NCBI RefSeq assembly: GCF_000378345.1
Contig: NZ_KB899544.1
Span: forward strand, 186,001 to 250,000
Length of the DNA: 64,000 nt
Reading direction: 5' to 3'
Source of the DNA: Hirschia maritima DSM 19733
GTDB taxonomy: Bacteria; Pseudomonadota; Alphaproteobacteria; Caulobacterales; Hyphomonadaceae
Shown: positions 54,617 through 62,859 of the stretch, piece by piece
Layout of the letters: every line of letters starts with the position of its first letter
Numbering within the stretch: the first letter of the stretch is position 1
Program-made: the position numbers and the translations under genes
The notes under the pieces: generated by a model
Told to the model about the DNA's origin: nothing
Database searches by the model: none
Seen by the model: only the letters and a program-made list of their open reading frames with translations

Positions 54617-57553
54617 ATGGGTTGTCGTCTATTAGGAGTGTTACTGGGTGCGTCTGCGTTTTTTGTAGGGTGTCAGTCCGTGATTGCTGATGAAATCAGT
54701 GGAGAAAAAACTCAAGCATTAATGCCGGTTCAACCTTCTGTTTCTTCACCTAACGGGGCTTTGGAATTTCGTGTAACTTCCGAAGCTGGAATCCCGCGCT
54801 ATACTATAATGAAAGGCGAGGAGGTGGTGGTCGATGCCTCGCGGTTAGGGTTGCGCTTTGCGAATGGTGCCAATCTAGATGATGATATTGAGATTACTTC
54901 GATTGAGAGTTCTCAACATAGTGAAACATGGGAGCAGCCCTGGGGTGAGCGACGCTTTATTGATGATGCTCACAATGAGTTGTTGGTAAATTTCAAAACA
55001 AAAGATACGCAAAGCGAATTTGGCGTCAGGATTCGGGTATTTGATGATGGCGTGGGGTTTCGATATGAAGTCCCTGATACAGGTAAGCGTGTCATTGTTG
55101 ATGAATTGACAGAGTTTTCTGTTGATCCTGATGCTACAGCCTGGTGGACTCCTGCGGGAGAATTCAATCGCTATGAATACATTTACAAAACAACGCCTGT
55201 AAGAGATTTAGAAGGAGCGCACACTCCATTTACTTTGCGTGTACCAGAGACAAATACTCATATCGCAATACATGAGGCGGCTTTGGTTGATTATTCAGGA
55301 ATGTGGCTGGATCAACGTAGGTCAGGCATTTTGGAGGCTGATCTTGCGCCTCGCCATGACGGAACCAAAGTGCATGTTGAAGGTGCTTTCAATACGCCAT
55401 GGCGTGTTATTCAGGTGTCAGATGACGCTGAAGGGTTGGTCAATGGTTCTGACATTTATTTGAATTTGAACGAACCCAATAAACTGGGCGATGTATCTTA
55501 CTTCAAGCCGGGCAAGTATATTGGAATATGGTGGGGGATGCATATTGGAAAATATACTTGGGGCTCCGGGCCGATCCATGGTGCAACGACAGAAAATACA
55601 AAACAATATATCGATTTTGCAGCCGAAAATGGTTTCAGTGGTGTCTTAGTTGAAGGCTGGAATACTGGTTGGGATGGAGATTGGTTTCACAATGGAGATC
55701 TCTTCAGTTTTACGGAAAGTTATGAAGATTTCGATCTTGAAGAGTTGACCGAATATGCGCGTAAAAGAGGTGTTCACATTATCGGTCACCACGAAACGTC
55801 TGGAAGTATCTCCAACTATGAAGATCAGTTGGAGGATGCGTTCGACTTATATGAAAGAGTTGGTGTGCCAGCTGTTAAAACAGGTTACGTAGCGGATGGA
55901 AGTGATCTGAAATATGTCGATGAAGATGGCAATGCGCGGTATACGTGGCACGCGAGCCAAGAGCGTGTGAATCATGATTTGCATGTTTTGAAACGTGCTC
56001 ACGAACACAAAATCGCGATCAATGCGCATGAGCCAGTGAAGGATACAGGTTTGCGCAGAACTTACCCCAATGCAATTTCGCGTGAAGGAGCACGTGGGAT
56101 GGAGTTTAATGCCTGGGGAACGCCGCCAAATCCGCCTGAGCATCAGGCCATCTTGCCATTTACACGCATGTTGTCAGGACCATTTGATTTCACACCGGGT
56201 ATATTTGATCTTGCGCCAAATGGAGAGGACGACCAGAACAAGGTTCCTTCCACATTAGCTAAACAGCTTGCTTTGTATGTTACGGTGTATAGCCCTATTC
56301 AAATGGCGGCTGATTTGCCTGAAAACTATGAGAAACACCCTGAAGCCTTTCAATTTATCAAAGATGTTCCGACAGACTGGGATGAATCTATCGCCCTGGA
56401 TGGGGAGGTTGGAGACTTCATAGTAATGGCTCGCAAAGAGCGCGGAAGCGAAGATTGGTTTCTTGGAGCCGTTTCTGATGAGGAAAAGCGGAACGTTCAA
56501 CTAACCTTCGAATTTTTGGATGCAGATAGAGCATATCGTGCAGATATTTATAGAGACGGATCTGAAGCTGATTGGGAAAAAAATCCATACGATATTACTA
56601 TCGAGCAGCGGGTGATATCCGCGGATTCTGTGATTGGTTTGAATTTGGCTGCTGGAGGCGGCGCAGCCTTCCGAATAACGCCAATGGAAGAGGCTGCTGA
56701 AAAAATCATTGATGTCCCGGCGATGAAGAAAGTGGTTTTTGATAACATGGGAAGCGATGAAATTTCTTCCCGCAAAGTAACGGTTGTTCTTCCGGCGGAC
56801 TATGATTCACAAGATCGGCATTACCCAGTTTTGTACATGCATGATGGCAACAATACATTGGAATCTGGCGCAACAATTACGGGTGACGGTTGGAAAGTGC
56901 ATGAAGCATTTGCTCAGTTGATAGCCGAGGAAAAAACTGAACCCGCTATCTTGGTTGCGATAGATAATAGTTCCGAACGTTGGCGTGAATATGCACCTCA
57001 GAAATTTGTTTCCAAACTGAATCTGCAAGATTCAAATGGTAGCGAAGCGGTTATTTCTGATGCTTATCTTTCATTCATAGTAGAGAAAGTTAAACCAAGA
57101 ATTGATGCTGAATTTCGAACGCTTTCGGACAAAGACAATACCAAAATAATGGGATCTTCTATGGGAGGGTTGATTTCATTATATGCGGTGTCTGAATACC
57201 CTGAGGTATTTGGAGGTGCGGCTTGTTTGTCGACGCATTGGCCGCTCGTCATTAGTCATGAAATGGCAAGTTCCACTTCGAGAGAAGAGACGATTAAAGC
57301 GATACAATCAAGCCTTTCTGATGGCGGGATAGATCCAACTGAGCATCGCTTCTGGTTTGATCGTGGGACGCTCAATTTGGATGCATTTTATCCTGAATAC
57401 CAGGATTCTATGGATGAATATTTTAAGGCTCAAGGGTTTGGTGAAGGCAACTTTGAAACCCGTGTTTATGAAGGAGCAGATCACAATGAGGCCAGCTGGG
57501 CTTCACGAATTGAAGATCCACTGCTCTTTTTGTTTGGTTTAGAGAATAAATAA
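54617..57553 (+). CDS. GH97 alpha-glucosidase fused to an esterase-type alpha/beta-hydrolase, lipoprotein
   Basis: A 978-residue two-enzyme protein. ATG 54617, 9 bases after GGGAG, gives lipobox FVGC (Cys19). Residues about 45-695 are GH97 (SusB-like): N-terminal beta-sandwich with SPNGALEFRVTSEAG, barrel with YIGIWWGMH, GVLVEGWNTGWDGDW and INAHEPVKDTGLRRTYPNAISREGARG. The Glu of HEPV suggests an inverting alpha-glucosidase. From about residue 705, a separate domain has RKVTVVLPADYDSQDRHYPVLYMHDGNN, GSSMGGLISLYA (nucleophile Ser) and a late GADHNEASW (His), matching the esterase D/feruloyl-esterase family. It starts the plus-strand maltodextrin operon. The esterase may remove acyl groups from the glycan or ligand. 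Confidence 0.9.
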   Translation: MGCRLLGVLLGASAFFVGCQSVIADEISGEKTQALMPVQPSVSSPNGALEFRVTSEAGIPRYTIMKGEEVVVDASRLGLRFANGANLDDDIEITSIESSQHSETWEQPWGERRFIDDAHNELLVNFKTKDTQSEFGVRIRVFDDGVGFRYEVPDTGKRVIVDELTEFSVDPDATAWWTPAGEFNRYEYIYKTTPVRDLEGAHTPFTLRVPETNTHIAIHEAALVDYSGMWLDQRRSGILEADLAPRHDGTKVHVEGAFNTPWRVIQVSDDAEGLVNGSDIYLNLNEPNKLGDVSYFKPGKYIGIWWGMHIGKYTWGSGPIHGATTENTKQYIDFAAENGFSGVLVEGWNTGWDGDWFHNGDLFSFTESYEDFDLEELTEYARKRGVHIIGHHETSGSISNYEDQLEDAFDLYERVGVPAVKTGYVADGSDLKYVDEDGNARYTWHASQERVNHDLHVLKRAHEHKIAINAHEPVKDTGLRRTYPNAISREGARGMEFNAWGTPPNPPEHQAILPFTRMLSGPFDFTPGIFDLAPNGEDDQNKVPSTLAKQLALYVTVYSPIQMAADLPENYEKHPEAFQFIKDVPTDWDESIALDGEVGDFIVMARKERGSEDWFLGAVSDEEKRNVQLTFEFLDADRAYRADIYRDGSEADWEKNPYDITIEQRVISADSVIGLNLAAGGGAAFRITPMEEAAEKIIDVPAMKKVVFDNMGSDEISSRKVTVVLPADYDSQDRHYPVLYMHDGNNTLESGATITGDGWKVHEAFAQLIAEEKTEPAILVAIDNSSERWREYAPQKFVSKLNLQDSNGSEAVISDAYLSFIVEKVKPRIDAEFRTLSDKDNTKIMGSSMGGLISLYAVSEYPEVFGGAACLSTHWPLVISHEMASSTSREETIKAIQSSLSDGGIDPTEHRFWFDRGTLNLDAFYPEYQDSMDEYFKAQGFGEGNFETRVYEGADHNEASWASRIEDPLLFLFGLENK

Positions 57554-57563
57554 GAAAATGTAA

Positions 57564-57588
57564 GTGTTTGAGGAATGATCTCAAACAC
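57564..57588 (+). other. Intergenic hairpin between GH97 and MFS genes
   Basis: GTGTTTGAG (57564-57572) and CTCAAACAC (57580-57588) form a perfect 9-bp stem without a T-run, just before the GGGAGG ribosome-binding site. It may stabilise the upstream message or tune expression rather than terminate it. Confidence 0.6.
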
Positions 57589-57602
57589 ACTGGGAGGATA
57601 GT

Positions 57603-59147
57603 ATGCAAAAGCCGAATTTAAGTTTCGGACAATTATGGAACATGAGTTTTGGTTTTTTGGGAATCCAAATCGGCTTTGATCTCCAGGTTGGGAATATGAG
57701 CCGAATTTTCCAAACTCTTGGCGCAGAGATGGATTCTCTTGCCGTTTTGTGGGTTGCTGCTCCTTTGACAGGTTTGTTGGTTCAACCCATTGTGGGATAT
57801 TTTTCTGATAGAACATGGGGGAAATGGGGACGTAGACGTCCTTACTTTATGATTGGGGCGACATTGGCAAGTTTGTCTTTGTTCTTAATGCCCAACAGTC
57901 CAAGTCTTTGGGTCGCAGCAGGTTTGTTGTGGATTTTGGATGCATCTTTAAATGTTACCATGGAGCCTAAGCGCGCTTTTGTTGGTGATATGTTGCCTGA
58001 TGAACAGCGGACAACTGGTTTTGCGATGCAGAGCTTCTTCATTGGTCTCGGGGCTGTTTTGGCCGGTTCATTGCCGTGGTTATTGACCCAGTTTGGAGTC
58101 GCCAATACAGCACCTGAAGGGCAAATACCTCTCACGGTGCATATTGCATTTTATGTTGGTGGAGCAGCTATGTTTTTAGCTGTGATGTATACTGTTCTTA
58201 AAGTAAAAGAATACACTCCTGAGCAATTGGAGGCTTTTGAAAAAGCTAAATCTGAACAGCAGGGTCAGTCCTCGGATGATGAGGGCGTCACGATCGAAAA
58301 AACTGTAAGTTTTTTTGTACGCGCGGGATCCCTTTGGGTGTTGGCTGGCGCTTTGTTTGCTGCATTTATTTTTATTTCGCGCTCAGAAGCGAGACCAAAT
58401 TGGTTGGGAGGTCTCCAGTTTGAGCAAGACATGTATGTTCTTGCTGGGTTGGTTGCGGGTTTTGGAGTTGTTCAACTTGTCGCTGGATTTTTCAGAAGCA
58501 AAAACCAGCCGTCGAATGGCTTTTTGGAAGTTGTAAACGACTTGTTTTCTATGCCTAAAACGATGCAACAATTGGCTGTAGTCCAATTCTTTTCATGGTT
58601 TGGATTGTTTGCAATGTGGATATACGGAACACCTGCTGTTGCGGACTTTCACTATCAAGCAGAAGAAGCATCTAGTGCCTTATACCAAGAGGCAGGTAAT
58701 TGGTGGAGCTTGTTGGGGGCTGTGCGTAATGGAGTAGCAGCGATCGCCGCATTGGCTATTATTTGGCTTGCTTCGAAATTAGATCGCCGTTTCTTGCATT
58801 CGGCGTGTTTGGGGCTTGGGGCGCTGGGTTTTCTAGGGATGACGCTTATTCAAACACCTGCGGCTTTGGTGTTCCCAATGATGGGAGTTGGAATAGCGTG
58901 GGCCGCAATAGTGTCGGTACCATATGCAATGCTATCCGCATCTGTTCCTCAGAAAAAAATGGGAATCTATATGGGGGTGTTCAACATCTTTATCGTGGTG
59001 CCGCAATTGTTGGCGGCGACTCTGTTGGGTTTCCTTCTAAGAACATTTTTTAACAGTGAGCCGATTGGGGCGTTTGTAATTGCTTCGACATCGTTTGCTT
59101 TGGCAGCCATAGCTGTGTTTTTTGTGCGGGAGAGCGAAGATGCTTAA
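57603..59147 (+). CDS. MFS maltose/maltodextrin transporter (MalT/MalY-like)
   Basis: A 514-residue inner-membrane carrier with 12 helices. The opening FGQLWNMSFGFLGIQIGFDLQVGNMSRIFQTLGA is typical of the proteobacterial/Caulobacter maltose MFS and the GPH-related sucrose carriers. LVQPIVGYFSDRTWGKWGRRRPYFMIGA is the cytoplasmic loop signature. A charged linker (KEYTPEQLEAFEKAKSEQQGQSSDDEG, near residue 200) separates the halves. It should import maltose and short maltodextrins for the cytoplasmic GH13 enzyme. It sits between the GH97 fusion and a GH13 gene, overlapping the latter by 8 bases. Confidence 0.9.
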   Translation: MQKPNLSFGQLWNMSFGFLGIQIGFDLQVGNMSRIFQTLGAEMDSLAVLWVAAPLTGLLVQPIVGYFSDRTWGKWGRRRPYFMIGATLASLSLFLMPNSPSLWVAAGLLWILDASLNVTMEPKRAFVGDMLPDEQRTTGFAMQSFFIGLGAVLAGSLPWLLTQFGVANTAPEGQIPLTVHIAFYVGGAAMFLAVMYTVLKVKEYTPEQLEAFEKAKSEQQGQSSDDEGVTIEKTVSFFVRAGSLWVLAGALFAAFIFISRSEARPNWLGGLQFEQDMYVLAGLVAGFGVVQLVAGFFRSKNQPSNGFLEVVNDLFSMPKTMQQLAVVQFFSWFGLFAMWIYGTPAVADFHYQAEEASSALYQEAGNWWSLLGAVRNGVAAIAALAIIWLASKLDRRFLHSACLGLGALGFLGMTLIQTPAALVFPMMGVGIAWAAIVSVPYAMLSASVPQKKMGIYMGVFNIFIVVPQLLAATLLGFLLRTFFNSEPIGAFVIASTSFALAAIAVFFVRESEDA

Positions 59148-60564
59148 AGGATTATATTTAAGAAAAGCTTTAGTCGCAATTTGCGCTGCAACAGCGTTGG
59201 GTTGCTCCGCTGATGGCGCTCAGAGTGACAAGGTGCAGGTTGAATCAAATACAGCCTCGAAAGTGGATTACACGCCCAAACCATATGTGCAGATTGAGCA
59301 TCCGGAGTGGTCAAGAGACGCAGTTCTTTATCAATTGAACACGCGTCAATTTACACAAGAAGGAACATTTGAAGCTGCTCAACAACAATTGCCGCGACTA
59401 GCTGAGTTGGGCGTAGATATTATTTGGCTTATGCCAATTCATCCAATTGGAGAAGCAGAACGCAAAGGAACTCTTGGTTCTCCCTATGCTGTAAAAGACT
59501 ATAGGGCCGTTAATCCCGATTATGGTTCGGTTGATGATTTGAGGGCGTTTGTAGCTGAGGCGCATTCTCTTGGATTGCATGTTATATTGGATTGGGTCGC
59601 TAACCATTCAGCATGGGATAATCATCTCGTTGAAGATCATCCAGAATGGTATGCGCGAGATGAAAGTGGGAATTTACAACCTACACCTTGGGTCGATTGG
59701 GCTGATATCATCGATCTAGATTACTCTCAAAAGGAGCTTCGCGAATATATGGGTGGAGCCATGCGATACTGGGTTGAAGATGTTGGCATTGACGGTTTTC
59801 GTGCTGATATGGCTGGCATGGTCCCGTTAGATTTTTGGGAAGACGTGCGTGCGGATTTGGAGAAGGTAAAGCCTGTCTTTATGTTGGCAGAATATGATCA
59901 ACGTGATGTGCTCGCCAAAGCATTTGATGCGAGTTATTCTTGGGCATGGAAAAATACTGTGCAGTCAGTTACATTGCAGGGCGACGATGCAAGCAGCTTT
60001 ATGTGGTATTATTTCGAGAATGAGGGAATTTGGCCGCGTGATGGCTACCGATTACTCTACACCTCCAATCATGATCAAAATTCTTGGGATGAAGCCGCGC
60101 CTGTATTGTATGGGGATGCGTATCGAAATGTTGTAGTCATGTCTTTTGTATCAGAGGGAATACCGATGATCTACAATGGGCAAGAAGCCTACAATGAAAA
60201 AATGCTTGAGTTTTTTGAGCGTGATCCGATTGAGTGGCGTGAGCATGAAATTTCAGATCTGTTTAAGCGTCTCATTTCCTTGAAAAAAGAAAACACAGCA
60301 CTTCACAATGGTGCTGCCGGTGCGCGCATGATTGCCATTTCTCATGACAATCCAAAACAGATATTTGCGTTTAGACGCGGTGATAAAAATTCAAACATTA
60401 TAAGTGTGTTTAACATGTCTTCTGAAGCTGCAGTTGTTAGTTTGACAGACGAAAGCATTTCCGGAACGTTTACTGACGTATTTTCAGGTGAAGAGGTAGA
60501 AATTTCATCCGATACCAGTTGGGAAATGGCTGCTTGGAGTCATAAAATTCTGGTGAAGAATTAG
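59140..60564 (+). CDS. GH13 alpha-amylase family lipoprotein (maltodextrin-active)
   Basis: A 474-residue enzyme. ATG 59140 overlaps the MFS stop and gives lipobox ALGC (Cys22). GH13 regions are AVLYQLNTRQFTQEGTF, LPRLAELGVDIIWLMPIHPIGE, DWVANHSAWDN, GFRADMAGMVPLDFW (nucleophile Asp), VFMLAEYDQRD (acid/base Glu) and YTSNHDQNSWDE (stabiliser Asp). The compact single barrel plus a short C-terminal beta domain is common among periplasmic or cell-surface maltodextrin-degrading enzymes. The WVANHSAWDN pattern differs from the other two GH13 proteins, so the three probably have different specificities. It ends the plus-strand operon. Confidence 0.9.
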   Translation: MLKGLYLRKALVAICAATALGCSADGAQSDKVQVESNTASKVDYTPKPYVQIEHPEWSRDAVLYQLNTRQFTQEGTFEAAQQQLPRLAELGVDIIWLMPIHPIGEAERKGTLGSPYAVKDYRAVNPDYGSVDDLRAFVAEAHSLGLHVILDWVANHSAWDNHLVEDHPEWYARDESGNLQPTPWVDWADIIDLDYSQKELREYMGGAMRYWVEDVGIDGFRADMAGMVPLDFWEDVRADLEKVKPVFMLAEYDQRDVLAKAFDASYSWAWKNTVQSVTLQGDDASSFMWYYFENEGIWPRDGYRLLYTSNHDQNSWDEAAPVLYGDAYRNVVVMSFVSEGIPMIYNGQEAYNEKMLEFFERDPIEWREHEISDLFKRLISLKKENTALHNGAAGARMIAISHDNPKQIFAFRRGDKNSNIISVFNMSSEAAVVSLTDESISGTFTDVFSGEEVEISSDTSWEMAAWSHKILVKN

Positions 60565-60566
60565 AT

Positions 60567-61244
60567 TCATTTCGCACGCATGAATGTGTTTAAAGTCATG
60601 CGTGCGTTTTGGGGTGCTCCACCAATATTTTGAGGTTGGTTTATGTTGCCTGAATGAAGATGCAGGCCGTTATATATCACCATGCGATTGAATTTAGCTT
60701 CGACGTGACCAATCTTTTCGAACATTTTGTTGGAGTTTGAAAAATATTCGGATTTAGGCATGCCGTATTTTTTTATCTCCGACTGCAGAGAAGAGTCGTA
60801 GGTTTTGAGGCGTTCTTGAGTGATTGATTCAAAACCAGTGCTACGATGACGGTAAAAAGAAGTTCCGCCTTCTTCTTCGTCGCAAAGATAATGCAGGAGC
60901 GCTAGGTTGTCGGGCATGGTTCCATCAAAATGTGGAATGCGTTGAATAGGAGTGAGGGCGCTAGGAGGGGTGGTGACAATTGAGTAATTGCATTCAATGA
61001 TTGCGGCTCCGTTGCGAAAACCAAAAACATCTCTGATTATGGATTGTAGAAGTGTATTTTGAGGTTTTAAGTAACTGGCTGATGCGGGTGCCCGGTGCCC
61101 AGGATAGTGGCGACCGCCTTTTGAATAATGACTGTTCAAACCTGTCTCGCGTAAGGTTTCTGGTGCTTCTGAAAAATCATCGATGATTGCAACAGGAAAT
61201 TCTTCGTTACCAAGTTTGATGAGTGTATAATCTTTGTTTTGCAT
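60567..61244 (-). CDS. DUF6445-like protein (2OG-oxygenase-like fold possible)
   Basis: A 225-residue cytoplasmic protein. IQRIPHFDGTMPDNLALLHYLCDEEEGGTSFYRHRSTG and, later, MVIYNGLHLHSGNI give an HxD...H pattern like that of iron/2-oxoglutarate-dependent oxygenases. The protein resembles the DUF6445 family that accompanies halogenase-like flavoproteins. It is divergent from one such gene (61345) with a 100-base shared promoter. Its 3' end overlaps the terminator stem of the GH13 gene. The activity is unknown; the family name is given from memory of its pattern. Confidence 0.68.
   Translation of the reverse strand: MQNKDYTLIKLGNEEFPVAIIDDFSEAPETLRETGLNSHYSKGGRHYPGHRAPASASYLKPQNTLLQSIIRDVFGFRNGAAIIECNYSIVTTPPSALTPIQRIPHFDGTMPDNLALLHYLCDEEEGGTSFYRHRSTGFESITQERLKTYDSSLQSEIKKYGMPKSEYFSNSNKMFEKIGHVEAKFNRMVIYNGLHLHSGNINQPQNIGGAPQNARMTLNTFMRAK
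60573..60610 (+). terminator. Terminator of the GH13 operon embedded in the convergent gene
   Basis: CGCACGCATGA (60573-60583) pairs perfectly with TCATGCGTGCG (60596-60606) around a 12-base loop, followed by TTTT. The stem lies within the last codons of the minus-strand DUF6445-like gene. Confidence 0.8.
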
Positions 61245-61344
61245 ACTGATTTTTATAGCACATTGTGGTAAGGTTTATCAAAATAAAGTTCAATCATTTT
61301 AATTGGATAGAGTAATTTCGAAAACGTTGTTTAGGAACTAAATT

Positions 61345-62859
61345 ATGACTTCTAATGCAATCCGAAAAATAGCAATTATCGGAGGTGGATCTGCGGGGTG
61401 GATGACAGCCTCGGCGCTTTCCAATGCATTGCAGGGAAGTTGTGAAATTACACTCATTGAATCTGAAGAAATAGGCACAATTGGTGTGGGCGAGGCTACC
61501 ATCCCTCCTGTCAAATATTTCAATGCTCAACTTGGTATTGAAGAAGCTGAATTTATGCGTGAAACCAATGCAACATTTAAATTAGGGATTGAGTTTATAG
61601 ATTGGTCCAAATGTGGAAAAAGTTATTTTCATCCGTTTGGCCAATATGGTGCGGAATTTGATCAGACCCCATTTTATCAATATTGGATGCGTGAGGCTAT
61701 AAATGGCAATACAGCACCTGATATTGATGAATTTTCTATGGCTTGGGCCGCTGGCGCAAATGGCAAATTTCAACATCCGGAAAAAGATAAACGTAAAATT
61801 CAATCAACCTTTGATTATGCTTACCATTTTGATGCCAATTTGTATGCTCGCTATTTGCGTGGGTATAGTCAAAAGCGAGGAGTGCAAAGGATAGAAGGTA
61901 AGGTTGGGAATGTCTCACTGGCACCTGAAAATGGTTTTATTCAATCGGTTTCCATGGATGATGGGCGAATAATCGAGGCAGACCTCTTCATTGATTGTAC
62001 TGGATTTTACGGTGTATTGATCGAGCAATCTCTCGAAACAGGATATGAAGACTGGTCGCATTGGCTTCCGTGTAATCGCGCGGTTGCGGTGCCTTGTGAG
62101 AATGCTTCAGGGCAACTGCTTCCTTATACCAAATCTTCTGCAAATAGAGCGGGTTGGCAGTGGCGTATCCCATTACAGCATCGTATAGGCAATGGAGTTG
62201 TCTATTGTTCTGAATTTATGGGTTCAAGTGAGGCAGAGCAATCATTACTTGAGAATTTAGATGCTGAGCCACTGCAAGACCCTAGGCATTTAAAATTTGT
62301 AACTGGTCGTCGCAAAAAGTTCTGGAACAAAAATTGTGTCGCAATAGGTTTGGCGGCTGGATTTATGGAGCCATTGGAATCCACAAGTCTTCATCTCATT
62401 CAATACGGTATCATGAGGCTGTTGGCTCTATTTCCTGACAACAATTTTTCACCAATGTTAGAGCAAGAATATAATGCGCTTACTTCAGCGGAGTATGAAC
62501 GCATCAGAGATTTTCTTATTTTGCATTACAAAGCGACTGAAAGAGAGGACTCAGAATTCTGGAAGTATTGTAAAAACATGCAGGTACCAGATCGATTAGC
62601 TTATAAAATTGATCAGTTCAGAAGCAATGGAATCTTGTCTTCGGATGAACGCGAATTGTTTCATAACCCAAGCTGGATAGCAGTATATTTGGGGCAGGGG
62701 GTTTTTCCTCAACGCGCACCAGCTTTAGCAAATTATCGTAGCAAAGTACCGGTCAATGAGCGTTTGGGACAAATTCGAATAGCAATGAAAGAAGCTGTGG
62801 AGGCTATGCCCGATCACAGAGCTTATGTAGATAACTATTGTAAATCAGCTGCGCAATGA
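61345..62859 (+). CDS. Tryptophan-halogenase-like flavoprotein
   Basis: A 504-residue member of the flavin-dependent halogenase family. FAD-binding IAIIGGGSAGWMTASAL and TIGVGEATIPPVKYFN start the protein. The Lys aligned with the catalytic one is in TFKLGIEFIDW, YAYHFDANLYARYLR follows, and the WxWxIP signature is intact as GWQWRIPLQHRIGNG. FMEPLESTSLHLIQ is the late FAD/chloride-site motif. It differs from the copy at 20855-22366, which lacks the Pro. It is divergent from the DUF6445-like gene, and its end overlaps that of a convergent paralogue by 25 bases. The substrate is unknown; sugar-locus members need not halogenate. Confidence 0.87.
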   Translation: MTSNAIRKIAIIGGGSAGWMTASALSNALQGSCEITLIESEEIGTIGVGEATIPPVKYFNAQLGIEEAEFMRETNATFKLGIEFIDWSKCGKSYFHPFGQYGAEFDQTPFYQYWMREAINGNTAPDIDEFSMAWAAGANGKFQHPEKDKRKIQSTFDYAYHFDANLYARYLRGYSQKRGVQRIEGKVGNVSLAPENGFIQSVSMDDGRIIEADLFIDCTGFYGVLIEQSLETGYEDWSHWLPCNRAVAVPCENASGQLLPYTKSSANRAGWQWRIPLQHRIGNGVVYCSEFMGSSEAEQSLLENLDAEPLQDPRHLKFVTGRRKKFWNKNCVAIGLAAGFMEPLESTSLHLIQYGIMRLLALFPDNNFSPMLEQEYNALTSAEYERIRDFLILHYKATEREDSEFWKYCKNMQVPDRLAYKIDQFRSNGILSSDERELFHNPSWIAVYLGQGVFPQRAPALANYRSKVPVNERLGQIRIAMKEAVEAMPDHRAYVDNYCKSAAQ

